Source: an uncultured Rhodospirillaceae bacterium (GTDB lineage Bacteria > Pseudomonadota > Alphaproteobacteria > Thalassobaculales > Thalassobaculaceae). Taken from it: DNA of 7,693 bases. Positions within the stretch are counted from its first letter, which is position 1; the number at the start of each line of letters is the position of its first letter. Shown one piece after another: positions 1-6,283 of this stretch. The DNA is taken from the NCBI GenBank assembly GCA_937891725.1, contig CALAHL010000246.1, forward strand, positions 1-7,693, given 5' to 3'. The translations under genes were made by a program, and so were the position numbers. A model generated the notes under the pieces. It did no database searches. It saw nothing but the letters and a program-made list of their open reading frames with translations, and was not told where the DNA came from.

Positions 1-1
1 A

Positions 2-1066
2 ACCCCGATCACTCGCGCGAAGGATCTCGCCGCGGGTGCGTCGGCGCGCGAGCGGAACCATGTCGGGGTGTTCGATCTGATGATCGCTGGGCAGGGCCCC
101 GCCGCCTACAAGGCGGTGCGGACGCATCTGACGGAGCATCCGCGCGACGCCCTGATCACCCAGACCTGCGTGGGCGTGTTCGGCATGATCGGTTTCAGCG
201 GACAGCCGGGCCGGGAATCCGAGCAGTTGGCGTTTACAGCCGGACTTGCCCCGCATTACGGCGAGGACTGGTGGTTTCTGTGCCAGCATGCGTTCTCACA
301 GGTCGAGGCCGGCCAGACTGCGCCTGCGACCGCGACGATCGAGCGCTCGCTCGCGCTCAACCCGAACAACGCCAACGCCGCCCATATCCGGGCCCATGTG
401 CATTACGAGGCGGGCGAGACCGAGGCCGGCTACCGATATATTGACGGCTGGCGGGCCGATTACGGCAAGCGCGGGCAGCTGCACTGCCACATCTCCTGGC
501 ATGTGGCGCTGTGGGCGCTGGAGCGGGGCGATGTGGCGACCATGTGGCAAGTGCTGGATGCCGATGTGGCGCAGGGCGGCGCCTGGGGCCCGCCGCTGAA
601 CATCCTGACCGACACCGCGGCCCTGCTGTACCGGGCCGAGCTGGCGGGGGTCGACGTCCCGGCGGAACGCTGGCAGGCGGTCAGTGATTATGCCGTCAAG
701 ATGTTCCCGAACCCGGGCATCGCCTTCGCCGACACCCACGCGGCCTTGGCCCACGCCATGGCGGGAAATACCGACGCGCTAAAGAAGATCATCGCCGATG
801 CCAAAGGACCGGCCGGTGACGTGGTCAAACTGCTGGCGGAAGGCTTCGCTGCGATCGGTGCGGGCAAATGGGCCGAGGCGACCGGGCACCTGGTCAAGAC
901 CATGGCCGACCACCAGCGCATCGGCGGCAGCCGCGCACAACGCGACCTGATCGAATACGCCCTGCTCGGCACGCTGCTGAAACAGGGCCGCGCCGATGAA
1001 GCGCGCCTGCTGCTGGCGATGCGGCGACCGCTGAAGGTGGGCTCGGCGGCGGTGAAGGGAGTCTAA
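2..1066 (+). CDS. TPR (TTC38-like) repeat protein, 5'-truncated by window edge
   Basis: This is a tetratricopeptide-type helical repeat protein resembling the TTC38 family. It is probably cytosolic and I know no biochemical role for it. The frame is open from base 2, and the codons before the GTG at 68 already read like the family (RAKDLAAGASARERNHV), so that GTG is not the start. The true start lies left of the window. The visible part is 354 residues; family members are about 440-470, so roughly 100 N-terminal residues are missing. Visible hallmarks are alternating A/L-rich helices, a TPR-like turn (ERSLALNPNNANAAHIRAHV, about residues 119-138), a following W-rich stretch (CHISWHVALWALERGD) and a late HAALAHAMAG helix. 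It ends with TAA and faces the leftward operon across 53 bases. The repeat assignment is solid; the function is unknown. Confidence 0.85.
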   Translation, partial: TPITRAKDLAAGASARERNHVGVFDLMIAGQGPAAYKAVRTHLTEHPRDALITQTCVGVFGMIGFSGQPGRESEQLAFTAGLAPHYGEDWWFLCQHAFSQVEAGQTAPATATIERSLALNPNNANAAHIRAHVHYEAGETEAGYRYIDGWRADYGKRGQLHCHISWHVALWALERGDVATMWQVLDADVAQGGAWGPPLNILTDTAALLYRAELAGVDVPAERWQAVSDYAVKMFPNPGIAFADTHAALAHAMAGNTDALKKIIADAKGPAGDVVKLLAEGFAAIGAGKWAEATGHLVKTMADHQRIGGSRAQRDLIEYALLGTLLKQGRADEARLLLAMRRPLKVGSAAVKGV

Positions 1067-1119
1067 GGCTCAGGCCGATCCTATGTCGGCTTAAGATGTC
1101 CAGGGTTTACCGGCCACCC

Positions 1120-1431
1120 TCAAATCGTCTTGCCGTCGCCCGACTTCGGCGCGGTCTGGTCTTCCTCTTCCTTCCAGCCCGGTGCGTCGTTCGGATTGAC
1201 CCGGCGGATGATGATGTCGCCGTTCGGCAGGATCTCGGGCACCTCGTAGCGGGGGATGTCCTGCATGAACAGGGCGAGCCCTTCCAGAATCGCGGACAGG
1301 CCCTGTTGGATGCGCTGCTCGGCATCGGTCTGGCCTTGGCTGGGCTGATCGGCTTGCGCGAGCGCCGGTGACGCGGCCGAGGCAGCGGTCAGGGACAGCG
1401 CCAGCAGGGTGGTGGCGAGCCTGTGTTTCAT
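1120..1431 (-). CDS. Small exported protein of unknown function, coupled to the ABC permease
   Basis: A 103-residue protein with a Sec-type signal peptide: MKHR, a hydrophobic core (about residues 5-24), and an A-L-A or A-Q-A cleavage site near 25-27. The mature part is about 76 residues. It has an amphipathic helix (about 36-57, EQRIQQGLSAILEGLALFMQ), then a conserved-looking segment RYEVPEILPNGDIIIRR (61-77) and a charged, proline-rich tail. From memory, short exported alphaproteobacterial proteins share the PEILPNGDIIIRR motif and are sometimes misnamed as ATPases; no ATPase motif is present. Two upstream in-frame ATGs exist (1446 and 1437), but AGGAGG at 1438-1443 lies six bases before the ATG at 1431, which decides the start. 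That Shine-Dalgarno sequence overlaps the permease stop codon, so the genes are probably translationally coupled. The role is unknown; a periplasmic partner of the transporter is inferred from context only. Confidence 0.8.
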   Translation of the reverse strand: MKHRLATTLLALSLTAASAASPALAQADQPSQGQTDAEQRIQQGLSAILEGLALFMQDIPRYEVPEILPNGDIIIRRVNPNDAPGWKEEEDQTAPKSGDGKTI

Positions 1432-1437
1432 GGTCAT

Positions 1438-1443
1438 CCTCCT
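1438..1443 (-). promoter_or_regulatory. Shine-Dalgarno of the small exported protein, overlapping the permease stop
   Basis: On the minus strand this reads AGGAGG, a full match to the anti-SD core, six bases upstream of the ATG at 1431-1429. Its first base is the last base of the permease TGA (1445-1443). This favours translation of the small protein by ribosomes finishing the permease. It also rules against the ATGs at 1446 and 1437, which lie before or directly against the site. Confidence 0.75.
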
Positions 1444-3992
1444 CATTCGTTCCGGAGCAGGCCGGCCGGGCGCTGACCCAGCGCGCGCCAGGTGCCGATG
1501 AAGCCCATGGACAGGGTGATCACCGTCGCGACCGCCGCCGTGGTGGCGACCGCCGTCACCGACAGCACGAAATCGGACCGCATCACCTGAGTGACCACGC
1601 CGAAGGCGATCACGCTGCCCAGAACCGAGGCGATCAGCGCCGTCGCAAGCCCTAACATTCCGTATTCCAACAGATAAGTCTTCACGATGCGAATACGAGT
1701 GGCCCCCAGCACCTTCAGGATGATCGCGTCCCGCACCCGGCGGGCATGCCCGGCCGCGACCGCGCCCGCCAGCACCAGGGTGCCCGCGATCAGCGTGACC
1801 GCCGCCGTCGCCCGGACCGAGATCGCGACCGCCTCCAGGATCTTGTTGGCGGCGTTCAGCGCCTCCTTGACCCGGATCGCTGTGACGTTCGGCAGCGCGT
1901 TCGAGACCGCCCGCTGCACCGCCGCTTCAATCGAAGGGTCGGCCACCCGCAGGGTCGAGATCAGGGTGTGGGGGGCCGTCTCGATCACCCCCGGGGCGAA
2001 CACGAAGGTGAAGTTCATCCGCAGCGAACCCCATTCGACTGCGCGGGTATTGGCGATCTCGCCGACAATCGGCCGCCCAAGCACGTTCAGGGTGATGGTG
2101 TCGCCCACCCCGACGCCGAAGCCTTCGGCGAGACGGCTGTCGAGCGAGATCAGCGGCGGTCCGCTGTAGTCAGACGGCCACCAGGAGCCGCTCTCGAGCT
2201 CGGTCATCTCCGGAATCTCGGCGGAATAGGTGACACCCCGGTCGCCGTTCAGTGCCCATGCCACCTCCTCGTCGACCTGGGCGTCGGCTGAGGGCACGCC
2301 GTTGATCTCGGTTATCCGGCCGCGCACCATCGGGGTGACGCGCACGTCGCTCACCCCCTCAACCGCGCCAACCACCTCTCGGAACTCGGCGATCTGGTGG
2401 GGCTGGATGTCGATGAAGAAGAAGGCGGGGGCGTTGTGCGGGATCTGCTCGTTCACCTGCCGGTTCAGATTGGCCTGAATCAGCGCCACCGTGACCAGGA
2501 CCGTCAGCCCTAGGCCGAGCGCCAGCACCACCCCGGGCGTCGGTGCCCCCGGCCGGTGCAGGTTGGCGAGCGCCATGCGGAGTTCAGGGTCGCGCGGGCG
2601 TCCGGCCAGGGTCGCCAGCCGCATCACCAGCCAGGACGCGCCCAGGAACAGCGCTACCGCCGCCACCGAGCCCGCCACGAAGGCGGAGGCGAAGAAGGTG
2701 TCACGGCTGCCCAGGATCGCCAACGCCGCCAGCACGGCGGCCGAGACCGCCGTTGCCAACACGATTCGCCAGCGTGGCCTTCCGCCAAGCGGTGCGATGC
2801 TGGAGCGGAACAGCTGGGCCGCCTTGATCTCGAGCGCCTTGCCGAGCGGCCAGAGCGAGAAGGTGAGCGCGGTCATCATCCCGTACAGCGCCGCCAGCGC
2901 GAGCGGCACAGGATAGATCTTGGTCGGAATCTCGAACGGCAGCATGGCATTGGCAAACTGTGCCGCGATCAACGGCGCCAATGCCCCGACCGCCAGTCCG
3001 ATCACCACACCGACCGCGCCCAGCACCATGACCACAGCGAGATAGGTCTTGAACACGAATCCGCCGCTGGCGCCCAGGCATTTCAAGGTGGCGACCGTTT
3101 CGGTCTTGCCGTCCAGATAGGATTTCACCGCCATCACCACGCCGACCCCGCCGACCAGCAGCGCCGTCAGGCCGACCAGGGTCAGGAACAGGGTGACCCG
3201 GTCCGTGAAACGCTCGTAACCAGGGGTCGCGTTGTCCAAGCCCCGCACCCGCCAGCCGGCCTCCGGAAACGCCGTCTCCAGATCCTCCATCCACGCTCCG
3301 GCATCGGTCCCGGCCGGCAGCAGAATCCGGTAGTGGTAGCGGATCAGCGAGCCGAGCTGCACCAGCCCGGTCGACGGCAGCGCCTCGGTCGAGATCAGCA
3401 CGCGCGGCCCGAAGCTCGCGAAATTGATCACCCGATCCGGCTCATCGGTGACGATCGCCCGCAGCTCCAGCTCCGCATCGCCCAGCTTGAACCGGTCGCC
3501 GACAGCGAGATCCAGGCGGGATGCCAATGCGGGCTCCACGATTGCCCCGAACACGCCGTTCCGTTCCGCCATCAGGTCCTGCAAGGGGGCTGCCGGCTCC
3601 ACCGTCAGCGCGCCGACCAGCGGGTAGAGGTCGTCGACCGCCTTCAGTTCCACCAGCGCGCTCTCCTGTCCGGAAACTGTCCGGGACATCGAGCGCATGC
3701 TGACGATTTCGGAGACCTGCGCACCCCCGCGTTCCAGATAGGCGCGCTGGTCGGGATCGGCTGGCTGGTAGATTTTGCGGATATCGATATCGCCGCCGAG
3801 CAGCTCGCGGGCATTGGAGTGAATACCGTCCAGCATGGCGGTCGAAACCGAGCCCACACCGGCGATCGCAGCCACGCCCAATGCCAGGCAGGCCAGGAAA
3901 ATCCGGAATCCTTTGAGGCCGGTGCGCAGCTCCCGCCGCGCATAGGTCAGGGCGAGCGGGAGATCGCGGAGCCCCATTGACATGCCGCTCAT
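1443..3992 (-). CDS. ybbP: ABC transporter permease, YbbP type, duplicated FtsX/MacB-like domains
   Basis: The inner-membrane permease of a type VII (MacB/LolCE/FtsX-like) ABC transporter, 849 residues, close in size to E. coli YbbP (about 800). Ten hydrophobic segments fit its topology: about 30-52, 266-289, 315-347, 360-384, 410-428, 433-460, 485-506, 726-748, 775-800 and 808-832. Large soluble, presumably periplasmic, regions lie at about 53-265 and 507-725. The FtsX-type cytoplasmic motif occurs twice, TLKCLGASGG (302-311) and ILKVLGATRI (758-767), showing the internal duplication. The chosen ATG at 3992 overlaps the ATPase stop as ATGA; ATGs three and five codons further in are also possible. 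A longer in-frame extension to 4064 would overlap the ATPase gene and is unlikely. It lies second in the operon, between the ATPase and the small exported protein. Assigned by architecture and by neighbourhood with tesA; the substrate is unproven, probably hydrophobic or lipid-like. Confidence 0.9.
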   Translation of the reverse strand: MSGMSMGLRDLPLALTYARRELRTGLKGFRIFLACLALGVAAIAGVGSVSTAMLDGIHSNARELLGGDIDIRKIYQPADPDQRAYLERGGAQVSEIVSMRSMSRTVSGQESALVELKAVDDLYPLVGALTVEPAAPLQDLMAERNGVFGAIVEPALASRLDLAVGDRFKLGDAELELRAIVTDEPDRVINFASFGPRVLISTEALPSTGLVQLGSLIRYHYRILLPAGTDAGAWMEDLETAFPEAGWRVRGLDNATPGYERFTDRVTLFLTLVGLTALLVGGVGVVMAVKSYLDGKTETVATLKCLGASGGFVFKTYLAVVMVLGAVGVVIGLAVGALAPLIAAQFANAMLPFEIPTKIYPVPLALAALYGMMTALTFSLWPLGKALEIKAAQLFRSSIAPLGGRPRWRIVLATAVSAAVLAALAILGSRDTFFASAFVAGSVAAVALFLGASWLVMRLATLAGRPRDPELRMALANLHRPGAPTPGVVLALGLGLTVLVTVALIQANLNRQVNEQIPHNAPAFFFIDIQPHQIAEFREVVGAVEGVSDVRVTPMVRGRITEINGVPSADAQVDEEVAWALNGDRGVTYSAEIPEMTELESGSWWPSDYSGPPLISLDSRLAEGFGVGVGDTITLNVLGRPIVGEIANTRAVEWGSLRMNFTFVFAPGVIETAPHTLISTLRVADPSIEAAVQRAVSNALPNVTAIRVKEALNAANKILEAVAISVRATAAVTLIAGTLVLAGAVAAGHARRVRDAIILKVLGATRIRIVKTYLLEYGMLGLATALIASVLGSVIAFGVVTQVMRSDFVLSVTAVATTAAVATVITLSMGFIGTWRALGQRPAGLLRNE

Positions 3993-4705
3993 TCCGCTGC
4001 CGCCCGGTCGGAGCGGCTGTCCTCGGCGATCAGGCCGTCGGCAATTCGGACCACCCGGCCGCAAAGCTTGGCGATCTCCATGTCGTGAGTAATCAGCATC
4101 AGGGTGGTGCCGTGATCGCGGGCGAGGCCGAACAGGGTCTCGATCACCGCGTCGCCGGTCTGGCCGTCGAGGTTCCCGGTCGGCTCATCCGCCAGGATCA
4201 GGCGCGGTCTGGCGACAAAGGCCCGGGCGACCGCCACACGCTGCTGCTCTCCGCCCGACAGCTGGTCGGGATAGTGGGTCAGGCGATGGGCGAGCCCGAC
4301 CTGCCGCAAACCTTCCTCCGCCGCCTCGAACGCGTCGGCGCGGCCCGCAAGCTCGAGCGGAATCGCGACGTTCTCAAGGGCGGTCATGGTCGGTACCAGG
4401 CGGAAGGCCTGGAACACGATCCCCACATTGGCTCGGCGGAACAGCGCCAGACGATCCTCGTTCAGACCGTTCAGTTCCTGTCCCGCGACCTTGACCGAAC
4501 CGGTGGTCGGAGTTTCCAGGCCGGCCATGATCATCATCAAAGTGGACTTGCCGGCGCCGGACGGTCCGACGATTCCGACCACCTCGCTTGCACCAATCGT
4601 CAAATCAATTCCGCGCAGGACATTGACCTCACCTGCACCGCTCCTCAGGTTCAGGGTCACGCCCGAGAGGTCGACGATCGGTCCGATAGCATCAGGAGAA
4701 GTCAT
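3989..4705 (-). CDS. ybbA: ABC transporter ATP-binding protein, YbbA/LolD type
   Basis: The cytoplasmic ATPase that powers the adjacent permease. The 238-residue length is normal for LolD/MacB-type ATPases. All motifs are intact: Walker A GPSGAGKST (47-55), Q-loop Gln99 in VGIVFQAF, signature LSGGEQQRVAVAR (149-161), Walker B LILADEP (169-175) with catalytic Glu174, D-loop LD (179-180) and H-loop His207. EPTGNLDG is typical of the LolD/MacB/YbbA group. The start at 4705 is chosen because GGAAGGA (4718-4712 on the minus strand) stands six bases upstream; a TTG at 4798 would add 31 proline- and arginine-rich residues without family resemblance. Its stop overlaps the permease start by ATGA. It faces tesA head to head, and their start codons share CATG at 4703-4706. 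YbbA rather than LolD is inferred from the single large permease and the tesA neighbour. Confidence 0.92.
   Translation of the reverse strand: MTSPDAIGPIVDLSGVTLNLRSGAGEVNVLRGIDLTIGASEVVGIVGPSGAGKSTLMMIMAGLETPTTGSVKVAGQELNGLNEDRLALFRRANVGIVFQAFRLVPTMTALENVAIPLELAGRADAFEAAEEGLRQVGLAHRLTHYPDQLSGGEQQRVAVARAFVARPRLILADEPTGNLDGQTGDAVIETLFGLARDHGTTLMLITHDMEIAKLCGRVVRIADGLIAEDSRSDRAAAE
4694..4699 (+). promoter_or_regulatory. Candidate Shine-Dalgarno of tesA, inside the ATPase gene
   Basis: AGGAGA, four bases before the ATG at 4704. It lies within codons 3-4 (Ser-Pro) of the opposing ATPase gene. It is the main support for the 4704 start of tesA. The spacing is slightly short but acceptable. Confidence 0.5.
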
Positions 4706-5444
4706 GAACGGTCCTTCCAGGGTCCACACAGGAACGGGACAAACGCGGACATCCGTCACCGATATTGGCGGATATGGGCGCTTGCGCCGTTCGATCAACG
4801 GCTTGACGCGTTGCGGTATCGTCCTAGTCGCATTTGTCGCGGCGGTTTTGAGCGCATCCGCAGCACAGGCCGATCCGATCCGGATCCTGGGTCTGGGGGA
4901 TTCGCTGATGGCCGGCTACGGGCTCGCGGAAGAAGACGCCTTTCCGACCCGGCTCGAAGCCGAGCTCCGGGCGCGCGGCCACGAGGTTGAGATCATCAAT
5001 GCGGGCGTGTCCGGCGATACCACCGCCGGTGGGCGCGCGCGACTGGCCTGGTCGCTGGCCGACAATCCGGACGCGGTCTTTGTGGAACTTGGCGGGAACG
5101 ACGGTCTGCGCGGCCTGCCACCGCAGGAGACAAAGGCCAATCTGGACGCGATCCTGAGCGAACTCGCCCGTCACGACATCCCGACCCTGTTCACCGGTAT
5201 GCTGGCCCCGCCCAATCTGGGACAGGAGTACGGGGCGGAGTTCCAGGCGGTGTTCCGGGATCTCGCGGATCAGCACGACGTGGTCTTCGATCCGTTCTTT
5301 CTGGAAGGCGTGGCCGCGATTGAGGCGCTGAACCAGAACGACGGCATCCATCCGAACCGAAAGGGCGTGGACGTCATCGTCGACCGCATCCTTCCGAAGG
5401 TCGAGGACCTGATCGCCCGGGTGAAGGCGGGACGTGACAGCTAG
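4704..5444 (+). CDS. tesA: Periplasmic GDSL esterase / arylesterase, TesA family
   Basis: An SGNH/GDSL hydrolase of the TesA (thioesterase I / arylesterase) family, which cleaves acyl-thioesters and esters in the periplasm. It has 246 residues from the ATG at 4704. All blocks are present: GDSL at 65-68 with nucleophile Ser67, block II NAGVSGDTTAGG (99-110) with oxyanion Gly104, block III GGND (130-133), and block V DGIH with Asp213 and His216. A signal peptide core (CGIVLVAFVAAVLSASA) ends at A-Q-A before Asp57. The n-region before it is oddly long, about 36 residues. A TTG at 4782 with GGCGGA nine bases upstream would give a normal signal of about 30 residues, and codons 4704-4781 have weaker third-position GC than the body. 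The start is therefore uncertain. The gene diverges from the ATPase/permease operon as in E. coli tesA-ybbAP, which supports the name and a joint function. Confidence 0.9.
   Translation: MNGPSRVHTGTGQTRTSVTDIGGYGRLRRSINGLTRCGIVLVAFVAAVLSASAAQADPIRILGLGDSLMAGYGLAEEDAFPTRLEAELRARGHEVEIINAGVSGDTTAGGRARLAWSLADNPDAVFVELGGNDGLRGLPPQETKANLDAILSELARHDIPTLFTGMLAPPNLGQEYGAEFQAVFRDLADQHDVVFDPFFLEGVAAIEALNQNDGIHPNRKGVDVIVDRILPKVEDLIARVKAGRDS
4712..4718 (-). promoter_or_regulatory. Shine-Dalgarno of the ABC ATPase gene
   Basis: On the minus strand this reads GGAAGGA, six bases upstream of the ATG at 4705. It selects that start over the longer TTG start at 4798. If tesA really begins at 4704, this site lies within tesA codons 3-5. 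Confidence 0.6.
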
Positions 5445-5468
5445 GGCCGGATTGTGCTGATCCCCGTC

Positions 5469-6092
5469 TCACCCTTCCTTGAAGAAAGGATCGGGCAGCG
5501 ACGGATTGCGCAGTTTGGCTGCCGCCCCGGCGCCGGTGACCGGTAGGCCGGTCGGATCGAGCAGACCGATCTGCACCAACACGTTGGCCTGATCCCACAT
5601 GATGTGTTCGTAGGAGACCTTGCCGTCTTCGATGCCGACGATCACCACGAACACCACCTCGACCCGCTTGCCGGTCGGCTGGACGTTCGGAAGCATCCAG
5701 TCCATCACCGAGGTATGGGTGAAGGAAATGATGAGTTCATCGATCAGGCGCTCTTCGCTGTAGGTGCGCGAGATCGTCTCGAATTTGACGTCGGGCGGGA
5801 AGAATTGACCGATTAATCGCTTGGCATAAAACGTCCGTACGCCGCCCGGCCCTTGGCCGCCCACCATGGTGGGGATGTTCACGAGATGCGGGTTGGGCGA
5901 CATGGTCGCCAGCGTCTTGTCGAGATCGCCGGCCAGTTCAGCATCCATGTGCGCATTGAAGACGGCATCGAGTTTTTCCACCAGTTTGGGATCGGCCATG
6001 GCCGTAGCTCCTTTGACGTCGATGCCGGGAAGGACGCTGCCGGCGATCGCGGTGGCGATCCCGGCAACAACTCTTCGTCTGTTCGTGTCCAT
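5469..6092 (-). CDS. SnoaL/NTF2-like protein with possible Tat leader
   Basis: A small alpha+beta-barrel protein of the SnoaL-like/NTF2 fold. Such proteins act as polyketide cyclases, isomerases or ligand binders; the reaction here is unknown. The core reads N-terminal helix LVEKLDAVFNAHMDAELAGD, then HLVNIPTM, a helix with FYAKRLIGQFFPPD, and strands KFETISRTY, DELIISFTHTSVMDWMLP, RVEVVFVVIVGIEDGKVSYEHIMWDQ. Starting at the ATG at 6092 gives 207 residues beginning MDTNRRRVVAGIATAIAGSVLPG, a Tat-like signal, but no good ribosome site precedes it (an ATG at 6107 is no better). Starting at the ATG at 5999 gives 176 residues (MADPKLVEKL) behind AAAGGAG with an eight-base spacer, and this matches the usual extent of the family. 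I report the longer form because its leader looks coding (mostly G/C third positions); both products may exist. It converges on tesA with a 24-base gap and has its own upstream region. Confidence 0.8.
   Translation of the reverse strand: MDTNRRRVVAGIATAIAGSVLPGIDVKGATAMADPKLVEKLDAVFNAHMDAELAGDLDKTLATMSPNPHLVNIPTMVGGQGPGGVRTFYAKRLIGQFFPPDVKFETISRTYSEERLIDELIISFTHTSVMDWMLPNVQPTGKRVEVVFVVIVGIEDGKVSYEHIMWDQANVLVQIGLLDPTGLPVTGAGAAAKLRNPSLPDPFFKEG
6008..6014 (-). promoter_or_regulatory. Strong internal Shine-Dalgarno for a short form of the SnoaL-like gene
   Basis: On the minus strand this reads AAAGGAG, followed by eight bases (CTACGGCC) and the ATG at 5999-5997. It is one of the better ribosome binding sites in the window. 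It lies inside the candidate Tat-leader coding stretch, at Val-Lys-Gly-Ala. It either marks the true start or allows a second, leaderless product. Confidence 0.6.
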
Positions 6093-6120
6093 GACGCGTG
6101 CTCGCATGTTCCGGCGATCT

Positions 6121-6136
6121 GGAAATCGACATTTCC
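6121..6136. repeat. Inverted repeat GGAAAT-CGAC-ATTTCC upstream of the SnoaL-like gene
   Basis: Perfect six-base arms (6121-6126 and 6131-6136) flank a four-base centre, 14 bases upstream of the ATG at 6107 and 28 upstream of the ATG at 6092. The segment is AT-richer than its surroundings. It could be a protein-binding operator or a small hairpin in the 5' leader. The sequence alone does not say which. Confidence 0.4.
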
Positions 6137-6196
6137 GATTTCGCTGTGCCTTCGTCTCTTTTCGACTCTGACGACCACGCTCCAGCGTCACAGGGT

Positions 6197-6225
6197 ATCA
6201 TAGTCCCGATCCGAGGCGGCGGTAA
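6197..6225 (-). promoter_or_regulatory. Candidate sigma70-type promoter for the SnoaL-like gene
   Basis: On the minus strand, TATGAT (6202-6197) matches the -10 consensus at five of six positions. It lies 17 bases downstream of TTACCG (6225-6220), a weak -35 with three of six matches. Transcription would start near 6190, giving a leader of about 85-100 bases that contains the inverted repeat at 6121-6136. The position, between the MttB-family stop and the SnoaL-like start, is sensible. The weak -35 keeps confidence low. Confidence 0.3.
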
Positions 6226-6283
6226 GCTCGAAGCCGAAGTCGGAGACCTTTGTCCGGCACGACCGACCCCTGGCTCCAACGGA

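Noticed and set aside
68..1066. GTG at 68 as the start of the TPR gene
   Set aside because: The frame is open to the window edge, and the 22 codons before the GTG look like the same protein family (RAKDLAAGASARER). The gene starts outside the window.
1072..1092. Hairpin between the convergent TPR gene and small exported protein gene as a terminator
   Set aside because: AGGCCGA pairs with TCGGCTT (one G-T pair) around a seven-base loop, but no run of T follows on either strand. The stem is too weak to call a terminator.
1120..1446. Start of the small exported protein at the ATG at 1446 (108 residues)
   Set aside because: AGGAGG lies inside that extended reading, downstream of the 1446 ATG, and is ideally spaced only for the ATG at 1431, which also gives a cleaner signal peptide.
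2556..3980. Long plus-strand reading frame opposite the permease
   Set aside because: Its product is rich in R, Q, H, G and D with no hydrophobic core or domain, as expected for the antisense of a high-GC gene. The minus-strand permease explains the region fully.
3993..4064. N-terminal extension of the permease to 4064
   Set aside because: The extra 24 residues (MRPGGPNCRRPDRR...) are low-complexity, arginine-rich and overlap the ATPase C-terminal codons. The ATGA overlap at 3989-3992 is the usual junction for such operons.
4386..4703. Extension of tesA upstream to 4386
   Set aside because: This stretch is antisense to the ATPase Walker A and Q-loop regions, and its translation has no signal peptide or family match. 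TesA needs only the portion from 4704 or 4782.
5477..5491. TCCTT-GAAGA-AAGGA mini-hairpin near the tesA / SnoaL-like convergence as a terminator
   Set aside because: Only five base pairs, no following T tract on either strand, and it lies inside the C-terminal codons of the SnoaL-like gene.
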